NCBI GenBank assembly: GCA_934573945.1
Contig: CAKTMQ010000011.1
Coordinates: 1-25,287 of the forward strand
From: an uncultured Oscillospiraceae bacterium
Lineage (GTDB): Bacteria; Bacillota; Clostridia; Oscillospirales; Oscillospiraceae
DNA: 25,287 nt
Direction: 5' to 3'
The notes beneath the pieces were generated by a model. It worked only from the letters and a program-made list of their open reading frames with translations. It made no database searches and was not told where the DNA came from. Positions 14,357 to 20,331 of this stretch are shown here, piece after piece (positions within the stretch are counted from its first letter, which is position 1; each line of letters begins with the position of its first letter). The position numbers and the translations under genes are program-made.

Positions 14357-15780
14357 CAATCTGCCTCCTTGATCTGCATGGGGATATATTCCGGCGCGCT
14401 CAGCACGTCCTCTCTGGGGATGTCCAGCGCCGTGTACATGGGATTGTCCAGATAGGGGTCACGCTGCGGCGCCATCCGGGGCCTGATAGGCCGTGCCATG
14501 CACATATACCGGGTCTCGTCGGCGATGTGATCCTCGCCGTCGGTGTCCACGTCCTCCACGGCGTGCTCGTCGTACTGCAGCCCCGGCAGCGTCCGGATAA
14601 ACGCCCTGCACCCCCGGAACACGTAGAGCATGGGCTTGCCGCCCTCGTCAAAGGCCATCCGGTAGTGCACCTGCATCCAGCCGGGCAGCCGCTTGTTGTC
14701 GCCCTTGGTGAAGTAGACCCGGTGCCGCGCCGCCGTCTCGGCGATGCTCTCGCCGCTCTCCGCGTCCCAGATGGCCGGGTCGGCCACACCCTGAATATTC
14801 TTACCCTTCAGCCACCGGTGCTCCGTCTCTACCCGGTGGATCTCGGCAAACACCCTGTCCGGCGTCCACTTGACGCCGGTGTTAGGCTCCTTCGTGCAGC
14901 CGTACAGCTCCAGAATGCGGTACAGCCGCCCGTCGTAGTCCACCGCCCACCACCCACAGGAGAAGGGCTTGGCATAGCCCCAGTCGAAGCTCCTGTAGAT
15001 CGTCCAGCCCTCCGGCACCTCAAAGGGGTCTATCACGTGGGTGAAGCGCCGGTCTGCGTAGTGCCTGGGGTCGTCGGTGAACTCCTCGAAGAACTGCCCC
15101 TCGAATACGTTCCAGTCCCCCAGCAGCCACGCCCTGCGCAGCTTCTCCGGCAGCGCCTCCAGCTGCCGGATGTAGTCCGGCTGCTTGGTCATCAGCGCCT
15201 TATTGTCCGCCGCGGCGCAGCGGATGAATACGTAGTCCTCCGGCTTCTCGCCCTCGGCAAACCGCCGGTCAACGAACAGCCGCTTGATGTACTGGTGCCC
15301 CTGCCCGCCCGGGTTACAGGTGAAATAGACCCGCTTGGGGAAGTCGTTCACGCCGCGCAGGCAGGCGGTGATGGCCTGCATCTGGAACTCCGACAGCTGC
15401 GTGGCCTCGTCCAGAAAGATCACGTCGTACTCCACGCCCTGCAGGCGATCCAGGTCACCGTCCCTGGCGCAATAGGCGAAGTTGATGATGCTGCTGTTGT
15501 CGAAGGTCAGCACCTTGTCCTTGTCGTTGTACCGTGCCACCCCCAGCAGCTCCGTCCGCAGCTGCCGGATGTGGTTGTTCACCAGCTCCGGATAGGTGCG
15601 CCGGACGATCAGCAGCCGGATGCCGGGGTAGCGCAGACACAGCAGCTTGGCCTTGGTGCGTACAGCCCAGCTCTTGCCGCCGCCTCGCGCCCCGCCGAAG
15701 GCCACGTACTTGTGCTTTTCCCGCAGGAACTGCGCCTGCGGCTCACTGTTGGGCGGATCCATCCGCAGCACCGTGCTCAT
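14356..15780 (-). CDS. terL: Terminase large subunit (ATPase/nuclease)
   Basis: A 474-residue protein; ATG 15780 overlaps the small-terminase stop as ATGA, and upstream in-frame codons only read through that gene. The ATPase domain has Walker A GGARGGGKS (residues 29-37), Walker B with IFLDEA (D124, E125) and a coupling motif FTCNPGG. The C-terminal nuclease domain has SFDWGY and ADPAIWD, acidic positions expected for the RNase-H-like fold. The length is normal. It cuts concatemeric DNA and powers packaging through the portal. Closely coupled to the small subunit upstream and to the portal downstream. Confidence 0.92.
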   Translation of the reverse strand: MSTVLRMDPPNSEPQAQFLREKHKYVAFGGARGGGKSWAVRTKAKLLCLRYPGIRLLIVRRTYPELVNNHIRQLRTELLGVARYNDKDKVLTFDNSSIINFAYCARDGDLDRLQGVEYDVIFLDEATQLSEFQMQAITACLRGVNDFPKRVYFTCNPGGQGHQYIKRLFVDRRFAEGEKPEDYVFIRCAAADNKALMTKQPDYIRQLEALPEKLRRAWLLGDWNVFEGQFFEEFTDDPRHYADRRFTHVIDPFEVPEGWTIYRSFDWGYAKPFSCGWWAVDYDGRLYRILELYGCTKEPNTGVKWTPDRVFAEIHRVETEHRWLKGKNIQGVADPAIWDAESGESIAETAARHRVYFTKGDNKRLPGWMQVHYRMAFDEGGKPMLYVFRGCRAFIRTLPGLQYDEHAVEDVDTDGEDHIADETRYMCMARPIRPRMAPQRDPYLDNPMYTALDIPREDVLSAPEYIPMQIKEAD

Positions 15781-16178
15781 TCGCTGTACTCCTCCATGCT
15801 GCCCAGCTCCACCCGGACGTCGGCCTTGTCCCGGCTGCCCTGCAGCAGCGTCCACTTGTCGATCAGCGTCCCCAGCGCCGTGGTGATCTGGGCAGGCGTG
15901 GCCGCCGCCAGCTTGTCGGGGTCGTTGAGGGCGGTCAGCCCCTTGCCGATAATCTGGCACACCACGTCCCGCTGGGTCTCCATGTAGGCCAGCACGTCCG
16001 CGGTGTTCTCCATCTTTTTCTGATTGCACAGCTCTGCGATGTATGCATTTTCCTGCACAAGCCTCTTCACCGTGTTCAGGGCGCACCCGTTGATCTTCGC
16101 CGTGGCGTTGTAGCTGCCCAGCTGCACATAGTCGGCCAGTATTTTCTTCTTCTGCCAATCTGTCAGCCTCGCCGCCAC
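15777..16178 (-). CDS. terS: Terminase small subunit, HTH type
   Basis: A 133-residue protein. I chose GTG 16178, which gives (V/M)AARLTDWQKKKILADYVQLGSYN; this N-terminus matches the usual start of this family, and a GGGGTGGT sequence sits upstream. The open frame continues to 16286, but that extension is Gly/Arg-rich and unlike a protein. Residues 8-42 form a helix-turn-helix (KKKILADYVQLGSYNATAKI..NTVKRLV), followed by a coiled-coil-like oligomerisation region and KLAAATPAQITTALGTLIDKWT. It recognises the pac or cos site and loads the large subunit. It ends in an ATGA overlap with terL and is the first protein gene of the late operon. Confidence 0.85.
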   Translation of the reverse strand: MAARLTDWQKKKILADYVQLGSYNATAKINGCALNTVKRLVQENAYIAELCNQKKMENTADVLAYMETQRDVVCQIIGKGLTALNDPDKLAAATPAQITTALGTLIDKWTLLQGSRDKADVRVELGSMEEYSE

Positions 16179-16306
16179 CGTACACCACCCCTCAATCCAA
16201 AATTCTGTTCCGTCGCGCCCGCCTCCCACCACCGGCCTTTGTCCCTGGCGCGTCTGTCCCCGGCTATCCGCCTCACCTGCATCCATTGAGCTTTCTTTTG
16301 ATTCTG

Positions 16307-16327
16307 CTGCTGGCGCTCTACCAGCAG
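16307..16327 (-). other. Hairpin in the late leader, just after the tRNA
   Basis: CTGCTGG and CCAGCAG form a 7-bp stem with a 7-base loop, 15 bases downstream of the tRNA CCA end. No U-tract follows. The strand contains a GGTAGAGC stretch like a tRNA D-arm, but no tRNA can be built around it. Confidence 0.5.
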
Positions 16328-16342
16328 ATCATCCCTTCATCA

Positions 16343-16419
16343 TGGCACGGGCAGTTGGGAATCGAACCCACCACACGCGGTTTTGGAGACCGCATCGCCA
16401 CCTTGGGACATTTGCCCGC
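16343..16419 (-). tRNA. tRNA-Trp (anticodon CCA), irregular structure
   Basis: On the minus strand the acceptor halves GCGGGCA and TGCCCGT pair with one G-U, a discriminator G follows and CCA is encoded (16345-16343). The anticodon arm is GCGGT CTCCAAA ACCGC with anticodon CCA at 16386-16384, and the T arm is GTGGG TTCGATT CCCAA(C). G18-G19, T33, A37 and TTCGA are conserved. Odd points: A at position 8 instead of U, C14 and C15, a weak D stem (only three pairs in a shifted register), and one extra base in the 3' side of the T stem, giving 77 bases. It is therefore either a functional but divergent phage tRNA or a decaying or repurposed one. Confidence 0.65.
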
Positions 16420-16430
16420 ATATGGGGGCA

Positions 16431-16450
16431 GCCGCCGGTCTCCCGGCGAC
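16431..16450 (-). other. GNRA-capped 8-bp hairpin upstream of tRNA
   Basis: GTCGCCGG and CCGGCGGC pair (one G-U) around the tetraloop GAGA, a GNRA loop, ending 11 bases before the tRNA 5' end. GNRA caps are common in structured RNAs and often dock into receptors. It could insulate or guide processing of the tRNA from the late transcript. Confidence 0.6.
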
Positions 16451-16562
16451 CACCCAAGAAAGGAGGCCAAAAAGGAACTCACAGGCAGGCTGTGCCGTCC
16501 CTGCCATTTCCATGGTAGCACACCCAAATGGCTTTTTAAGGCCAACTTTTACCTTAAATATG

Positions 16563-16613
16563 GTCAATATGCACAAATCTATGCTTACATTATTGTGTGT
16601 TTTGTGCATTGAC
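16563..16613. promoter_or_regulatory. Inverted repeat, candidate operator for late transcription
   Basis: The arms gtcaat(at)gcacaaa (16563-16577) and tttgtgcattgac (16601-16613) are complementary over 13 bases, one arm having two extra bases. They frame 23 bases of AT-rich sequence in the only long gap between early and late genes. The lengths and spacing suit a dimeric DNA-binding protein, the late-regulator-like HTH protein encoded next door being an obvious candidate. Confidence 0.55.
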
Positions 16614-16633
16614 TTATGCGTGCGCAGAGCATC

Positions 16634-16662
16634 AAAAAGGAGGGCTAATCGCCCTCCTTTTT
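16634..16662. terminator. Bidirectional intrinsic terminator ending the early operon
   Basis: AGGAGGGC and GCCCTCCT make the core of a perfect stem with a 5-base loop (TAATC on the plus strand), flanked by A5 on one side and T7 on the other, so each strand ends in a U-tract. It starts 4 bases after the stop of the HTH gene and separates early from late transcription. Confidence 0.88.
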
Positions 16663-16665
16663 TTC

Positions 16666-16953
16666 TCATTCCAGCAGCCCGGATTCCCGCGCCGTCAAAA
16701 GAATGAAGTCTGTATGCCAGCGCCTGGCAGTGCGCTCTGACACGTGACACAGCTCCGCCGCACCGGACAGGGTGTGGGAGCGCCGCCAGAAGATCACGTC
16801 CACCAGATGCATCCGTGCCTCGCCGTCCGGCATCGCCAGCGTCTGCCGCACCGCCTCGCTCACCGCCCGCCTCTCCCGAGCCGTCACCGCCCCCGGGTAG
16901 CGCCGGATCATCCCCTTGGCGTACCCCCACCAGTCGTACCGCGGCCTGCTCAT
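16666..16953 (-). CDS. HTH late-transcription regulator candidate (ArpU/RinA-like position)
   Basis: A 95-residue protein. ATG 16953 overlaps the upstream stop as TGATG; a GTG one codon earlier is open as well. The N-terminus MSRPRYDWWGYAKGMIRRYP is a recognisable opening in clostridial phage proteins encoded just before the terminase genes. The middle (TARERRAVSEAVRQTLAMPDGEARMHLVDVIFWRRSHTLSGAAELCHVSERTARRWHTDFI) ends in a sigma-region-4-like helix-turn-helix (LSGAAELCHVSERTARRW). Proteins in this slot (ArpU, RinA types) activate late genes. Last gene of the early operon, followed by the terminator and the leader with the dyad. Role inferred from the HTH and position. Confidence 0.75.
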   Translation of the reverse strand: MSRPRYDWWGYAKGMIRRYPGAVTARERRAVSEAVRQTLAMPDGEARMHLVDVIFWRRSHTLSGAAELCHVSERTARRWHTDFILLTARESGLLE

Positions 16954-17261
16954 CACAGCACCCCGTCCATCTTTGCCCCGCAGTTGGGGCAGTAGTGAGC
17001 GCCCCGCATGTCAATCCTCGAAAACGATCCTTTGTCGCACAATCGGCAGCTGAAACTTGTAGAACAATGAGCGCAGACTGTGTATTCATGCCCTCCCGAA
17101 GTCGTATGCAGATTCCAGCTGCTACGCACCACCGGCGCCGCGTCAGCCGGAAACATATCCGCCAGCGCACGCTTGGCATCCGTCATGGTGGCGTTGGGGC
17201 TCGTCACTTCCAGACGGGTCAGCTGCGCAATCGCTGCAGACTGGTCAAGGTATTTCGCCAT
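16953..17261 (-). CDS. Small zinc-ribbon protein of unknown function
   Basis: A 102-residue protein. I chose ATG 17261, in a TGATG overlap with the previous stop; twelve further codons are open upstream but lack a good binding site. It has a helical N-terminus (KYLDQSAAIAQLTRLE...DAKRALADMFPADAAPVV), then a C-terminal zinc module: CAHCSTSFSCRLCDKG and HYCPNCGAKMDG. YCPNCGAKMD-type ends are typical of clostridial phage proteins with unknown function. GC content is visibly lower than in the structural genes. Confidence 0.65.
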   Translation of the reverse strand: MAKYLDQSAAIAQLTRLEVTSPNATMTDAKRALADMFPADAAPVVRSSWNLHTTSGGHEYTVCAHCSTSFSCRLCDKGSFSRIDMRGAHYCPNCGAKMDGVL

Positions 17262-17626
17262 CACTCTACCACCTTTCCCCAGAACTCTCTGCGGCAAGAA
17301 TCACACCCATTTCCACCGTTAGTGCATCCTCCAAATTGGCCGCGACGCCAAGAAGAAATGTCCTTTGGGCAAAGGCATAATATCCCGTCACCATACGTCC
17401 TTGCCTCCGGCCACTGCTCCAAAAACACGTCCTGCCGCGTCTTGCAAGGATGTGCGGCAGCCCATTCCTCTACAATCTTGACCTGCTCACCCGCATCATA
17501 GCCGCTTCGTATGCTAACAAAACAGTAGCCATCGTTCCAGGCGGGGCAATTCGCACAGTGCACATTTGCAGCGCACATTCTATCTCGTTCCTCGATATAC
17601 TTAACCGCGTCCATTTTCTTCTCCAT
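17261..17626 (-). CDS. Cys-rich small phage protein, unknown function
   Basis: A 121-residue protein; ATG 17626 has AGGAGG nine bases upstream and overlaps the end of the repeat protein by 26 bases. The pattern is known from clostridial phages: an N-terminal YIEERDRMC..CANCPAW, a VKIVEEWAAAHPCKTRQDVFLEQWPEA core, CLCPKDI and a C-terminal CDSCRREFWGKV. The Cys pairs probably bind zinc, and the WxxxHPxKTRQxxFLxxxP core is conserved in that group. I know no demonstrated function. GC is lower than in the neighbours. Confidence 0.65.
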   Translation of the reverse strand: MEKKMDAVKYIEERDRMCAANVHCANCPAWNDGYCFVSIRSGYDAGEQVKIVEEWAAAHPCKTRQDVFLEQWPEARTYGDGILCLCPKDISSWRRGQFGGCTNGGNGCDSCRREFWGKVVE

Positions 17627-18422
17627 TTAACCCCACCTCCTGTATCACCCGCCGGATCACGTCGCCGCCGTAGGCGTCCTTCGTCAGCTCCAGAAACTCC
17701 CGCAGCGTCATGGTGCCGCCCTCCACATCAATGCCGTGCTCCCGGGCGAATGCCCGGCGCCCCATGTCACAGCTGCCGGTGAGACGGTGGTGCCAGTCGT
17801 AGAAGTGCTGCGCCGGATAGCGCTTGCCGTCCTCCGTCTCCGCCAGAAACGCCGCGATCCGCTCCTCCTCCGGCATGTCCTCGAACAGCTTGTCCCGTAG
17901 CGCCTCCATCGCCTTGACCAGCGTCCGCCCGTGGGCAAAGAAGCAATCCTGCTTCACTACATAGCACTCCTCCGTGGTGAGATCCCGGTGCAGGATCACC
18001 CCGTGGGCCACATTCCCGCGCACGCTGCGCAGGATCGTAGCCACGCCGTCGATCCTATGAACCGGCCTGCCGTCAAACGATGTGATGCCGTCGCCGGAGC
18101 CGTAGCCGGAGCCGTAGCCGGAGCCGTAGCCGGAGCCGTAGCCGTAGCCGTAGCCGGAGCCGTCGCCGGAGCCGTAGCCGGAGCCGGAGCCGGAGCCGTC
18201 GCCGGAGCCGTCGCCGGAGCCGTAGCCGGAGCCGTCGCCGGAGCCGTCGCCGTCGCCGTCGCCGGAGCCGTAGCCGGAGCCGTAGCCGGAGCCGTAGCCG
18301 TAGCCGTAGCCGGAGCCGGAGCCGGAGCCGTCGCCGGAGCCGTAGCCGGAGCCGTCGCCGGAGCCGTAGCCGTAGCCGGAGCCGACCGTCAAAAAGGCTC
18401 TGATCTTCTCCTCCAACGTCAT
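17601..18422 (-). CDS. Protein with about 99-residue Gly-Ser/Tyr/Asp repeat and conserved C-terminal domain
   Basis: A 273-residue protein. ATG 18422 overlaps the upstream stop as ATGA; the open frame upstream is out of phase with the real neighbour. After MTLEEKIRAFLTV, residues 14-112 consist only of 49 dipeptides GS, GY or GD plus a final Gly, coded by GGC followed by TCC, TAC or GAC. The C-terminal 160 residues are ordinary and look globular: GRPVHRIDGVATILRSV, HGVILHRDLTTEECYVVKQD, HGRTLVKAMEALRDKLFEDMPEEERIAAF, YDWHHRLTGSCDMGRRAFAREHGIDV, and TLREFLELTKDAYGGDVIRRVI. I recall similar proteins in gut Clostridia phages, with no known function. The repeat resembles a flexible, possibly phase-separating segment; the remaining role is open. 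Confidence 0.75.
   Translation of the reverse strand: MTLEEKIRAFLTVGSGYGYGSGDGSGYGSGDGSGSGSGYGYGYGSGYGSGYGSGDGDGDGSGDGSGYGSGDGSGDGSGSGSGYGSGDGSGYGYGYGSGYGSGYGSGYGSGDGITSFDGRPVHRIDGVATILRSVRGNVAHGVILHRDLTTEECYVVKQDCFFAHGRTLVKAMEALRDKLFEDMPEEERIAAFLAETEDGKRYPAQHFYDWHHRLTGSCDMGRRAFAREHGIDVEGGTMTLREFLELTKDAYGGDVIRRVIQEVGLNGEENGRG
18087..18383. repeat. Hexanucleotide tandem array (GGC + TCC/TAC/GAC)
   Basis: About 49 six-base units, reading GGCTCC, GGCTAC or GGCGAC on the minus strand, run without interruption in frame within the Gly-rich protein. All third positions are C, and units differ by one or two bases. Such uniformity suggests expansion by slippage or recombination, so unit number probably varies between relatives. 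Confidence 0.95.
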
Positions 18423-18718
18423 CTCGTCCACTCCTTTACGCCGCCGAGGGATGCGGCGGCCGAGGCCGTGCAGGGGATCACCTGGATCACCCCGGTCACC
18501 ACCATCTCCGGCACCGTCACCGTAAACCTGCAATTCTCCGGGGCGCTGGTGCCGTCCACGGCCAGCTGCTCCACGGCTGCCGCGCCGTCCCAGTACCACA
18601 GCTTTCTCACGGTCGTCATGGTGGCCTCCGTGCCGCGGCGCTCCTTGATGGCGCCGAAGAACACACCTGCTCTGTCGCACCGCACGATGTACATCTGTTC
18701 CTTCTTCTGCTCGTTCAT
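18419..18718 (-). CDS. Small phage protein, possible DUF6948-like
   Basis: A 99-residue protein; ATG 18718 has AGGAGG upstream. The N-terminus MYIVRCDRAGVFFGAIKERRG, then VRKLWYWDGAAAVEQLAVDGTSAPENCRFTVTVPEMVV, is compatible with a family of small strand-rich phage proteins that I recall as DUF6948 (YxVRxxxAGVFxG...W.GA.S..qLA..G...P..C), but this is from memory. No function is known to me. It overlaps the repeat protein downstream by ATGA, so their amounts may be linked. Confidence 0.6.
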   Translation of the reverse strand: MNEQKKEQMYIVRCDRAGVFFGAIKERRGTEATMTTVRKLWYWDGAAAVEQLAVDGTSAPENCRFTVTVPEMVVTGVIQVIPCTASAAASLGGVKEWTR

Positions 18719-18747
18719 GTTCTTGTCCTCCTGAAATTTTTATTTCA

Positions 18748-18760
18748 CCGGGAGCCCCGG
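18748..18760 (-). other. Short hairpin in the early operon
   Basis: CCGGG GCT CCCGG forms a 5-bp stem (extendable by one G-U) in the 46-base gap between two small genes, followed by a GAAAT/ATTTC inverted repeat around AAAA. Weak as a terminator, because no run of T follows directly. Confidence 0.35.
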
Positions 18761-18764
18761 CGTT

Positions 18765-19013
18765 TTACTGTTTCCATCGGCACCCATTACAGGCACCCTC
18801 GTGTGCCCGTTTGTACTTCCCGCAGTATTGGCACAGCTCATTCCGCAGCGCCTCTATGTGCCGCTGCTGGCTCCCGATCAGGTCAGCGGCAGCAATCATT
18901 AGTCCGTCACCACAATCTTCAATCGCTTCCGGCACATCCTGTCTCGGACAGGTGCCACATCCGATACCCTCCGCACAGTACCGCAGCGCCGTCACGATCT
19001 CCTCTTGTGTCAT
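18765..19013 (-). CDS. Small Cys-containing phage protein, unknown function
   Basis: An 82-residue protein. ATG 19013 has AGAGGAGG upstream and is preferred over far-upstream codons inside the methyltransferase gene. Pattern: MTQEEIVTALRYCAEGIGCGTCPRQD, AIEDCGDGLMIAAADLIGSQQRHIEALRNEL, then CQYCGKYKRAHEGACNGCRWK. An N-terminal helix with a CxxC, a helical middle, and a terminal CxxC...CxxC zinc-ribbon-like tail. Many clostridial phages carry this ExIxALRxCA...DLI..Q..HI..L type between replication and packaging genes; no function is known to me. Confidence 0.65.
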   Translation of the reverse strand: MTQEEIVTALRYCAEGIGCGTCPRQDVPEAIEDCGDGLMIAAADLIGSQQRHIEALRNELCQYCGKYKRAHEGACNGCRWKQ

Positions 19014-19026
19014 ATGCTTCCTCCTC

Positions 19027-19713
19027 TCACATCCCCCCCCATTGCTCTGCCATAGCACGGGCAATTCCGGGGAAGGTCTTGCTCCTGGCTTTTGCTGTTC
19101 GTGGGTCGCTCCAGCGGAGAGCCTTTCCCCGTTCGTCAACCGCCCAACCGGCTGATGCGCCAACGCTGTACCCACCATTAAGAATCTTGCCGGGGTCTAC
19201 CATATTGGTTGTCTCAAGACAAGGCAACCCCTTCAGCCATAAACAGGTGGCTTTGCGCGCATGGTCGCCAAAATAATACGGCTGGATAATTTGGTCGGGC
19301 TTGCGATACCTGGTGGACATGACGCCGACAGGATTCTCAACAACAATATGTTCACATGACCCGTTAATGAACGCCATGAAAAATTCAATGGCATTCTCTC
19401 TATCCTTCATGCGCTTGATAGCTTTGTCTCCATACTTCTCGACATTGAACCAGCAATTCCCAGCCACCGTCAAGTATGTGCAAGGAGGATGCGCCACCAT
19501 CAAATCCCACTGTCCGTCAATATAATGCTCAACGCCGTCCATCGTTGTGAACGTGCAATTCCCGTTAATCAGGGGCAACACGTCCTGCATGATATGCCAT
19601 TCAGGATGCCCGCCAGACGGCTCCTGTATGTCACAGGAATAGGCTTCGTGACCCAGTTCCCGGAACGCCTTGCATACCTCCTGCGATTCTTCACAAGCGA
19701 TCAGTACCCGCAT
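19027..19713 (-). CDS. DNA cytosine-methyltransferase-like protein
   Basis: A 228-residue protein. I chose ATG 19713, which lies in the last codons of RusA with GACGGAGGACG upstream; earlier codons are Gly/Arg-rich and not protein-like. The start RVLIACEESQEVCKAFRELGHEAYSCDI has the SAM-binding beta-alpha pattern; HPPC (75-78) matches the PPC loop of C5-cytosine methyltransferases, and VVENPVG matches the ENV region. The classical FxGxGG opening is replaced by ACEESQ, and length is at the short end, so target recognition is unclear. It may protect the phage DNA or be an orphan modifier. GC is visibly lower and codons are more mixed than in neighbours, as expected for a recently acquired accessory gene. 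Confidence 0.75.
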   Translation of the reverse strand: MRVLIACEESQEVCKAFRELGHEAYSCDIQEPSGGHPEWHIMQDVLPLINGNCTFTTMDGVEHYIDGQWDLMVAHPPCTYLTVAGNCWFNVEKYGDKAIKRMKDRENAIEFFMAFINGSCEHIVVENPVGVMSTRYRKPDQIIQPYYFGDHARKATCLWLKGLPCLETTNMVDPGKILNGGYSVGASAGWAVDERGKALRWSDPRTAKARSKTFPGIARAMAEQWGGM

Positions 19714-20099
19714 TTTTCGTCCTCCGTCTCCACCTCCACCAGCACGTCCTCGCCGTCCCAGAACCGGTGGGATACGCCCACCAGCCACCTGCGGTTGTCA
19801 TCCGGCAGCACCCAGCCCTTCATGGCGTCCACGATGGCCTTGCCCATGATGGCATGGTTGTCGATGTCCAGCCGGTCGTTCCAGTGGAAGGTCACCGTCA
19901 CCGGCTCCGTCACCGCCTGCTTCGGGATCCCCGCCTTCCGCATCCGCAGCTGCACCAGCTCGTGCAGCACCCGGATCGCCCGTGTCCGCTCGTGGTAGTT
20001 GACCCTGTTGCCGTAGTAGCCGTTGAGGCCGTAGAGCCGCGTCCACTCCCGCCGTCCCACGTCTGACGGCGGATAGGGTATCTCAAACCGGAGCTTCAT
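19701..20099 (-). CDS. rusA: RusA-type Holliday junction endonuclease
   Basis: A 132-residue protein; ATG 20099 overlaps the previous gene by 17 bases, with GGGGGATG upstream. The family signature RLDIDNHAIMGKAIVDAMKG...LPDD lies at residues 76-101: D78, D80, D91 and D100/D101 with K87 fit the acidic cluster and lysine of RusA resolvases, and FEIPYPP is the usual N-terminal strand. Length is normal. It resolves branched recombination and replication intermediates before packaging, working with the annealing protein and exonuclease of the same operon. Ends 13 bases inside the methyltransferase start. Confidence 0.88.
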   Translation of the reverse strand: MKLRFEIPYPPSDVGRREWTRLYGLNGYYGNRVNYHERTRAIRVLHELVQLRMRKAGIPKQAVTEPVTVTFHWNDRLDIDNHAIMGKAIVDAMKGWVLPDDNRRWLVGVSHRFWDGEDVLVEVETEDEKCGY

Positions 20100-20331
20100 C
20101 CAGCATCCCCCTTTCCTTCATGCCCTGCCGCCGCAGCAGATACCGCCGCAGCTTCGTCATCCTCCGTTCCCGTCCGCAGCGCTGGCACACGCCCGGCTCC
20201 CATACGTCCTGCATGGCGCCGCCGTACACCTGCTCCCGGGTGGGGCGCACGAAGTAGTGCTCCCGCTCCATCTCGCCGATGCACACCGAGCACAGCCGCG
20301 CCGTACACACCTCCATCACGCCGTCCTTCAT
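20083..20331 (-). CDS. Small zinc-ribbon protein beside the helicase loader
   Basis: An 82-residue protein. ATG 20331 overlaps the loader stop as ATGA, and the open frame before it lies in that gene. Two CxxC pairs (C14/C17 and C49/C52) frame a REHYFVRPTREQVYGG segment, followed by a basic tail (RRMTKLRRYLLRRQG). It looks like a zinc ribbon with a basic, probably nucleic-acid-binding end. I do not recognise the family. Coupling to the loader and RusA suggests a replication accessory. Confidence 0.6.
   Translation of the reverse strand: MKDGVMEVCTARLCSVCIGEMEREHYFVRPTREQVYGGAMQDVWEPGVCQRCGRERRMTKLRRYLLRRQGMKERGMLDEAPV

Larger units (their letters stand above)
16179..16665 (-). other. Late-operon leader without protein gene
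   Basis: About 490 bases between the late-regulator gene and the small terminase contain no credible protein frame. From the upstream side they hold a terminator (16634-16662), a large dyad (16563-16613), an AT-rich stretch around 16530-16610, the GNRA hairpin, the tRNA, and one more hairpin. TTGACC on the minus strand (16567-16562) resembles a -35 box, but I find no convincing -10 at proper spacing, so the late promoter may depend on an activator. Confidence 0.6.

Noticed and set aside
12404..15987. Two long plus-strand frames opposite portal and terminase
   Set aside because: Antisense shadows; portal and terminase are unmistakable on the other strand.
15781..16188. Longer large-terminase start, adding about 136 codons
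   Set aside because: The extra codons overlap the small terminase out of frame and lack protein-like composition.
16307..16327. Second tRNA, because of the GGTAGAGC D-arm-like sequence
   Set aside because: No anticodon arm, T arm or acceptor can be built; only a hairpin remains.
16562..16567. TTGACC as a -35 box of a late promoter
   Set aside because: No acceptable -10 hexamer 16-18 bases downstream on the minus strand.
16340..17179. Minus-strand open frame of 279 codons, and a shorter one at 16318-16545
   Set aside because: They read through the tRNA, hairpins and terminator; the VGSIP-like stretch is the usual translation of a tRNA T-arm.
18087..18383. Possible CRISPR or noncoding satellite
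   Set aside because: Units are only six bases, in frame with a gene, without spacers.
18423..18680. Longer start of the Gly-rich repeat protein
   Set aside because: Extension lies out of frame in the upstream gene and is Arg/Gly-rich; ATGA coupling at 18422 is clear.
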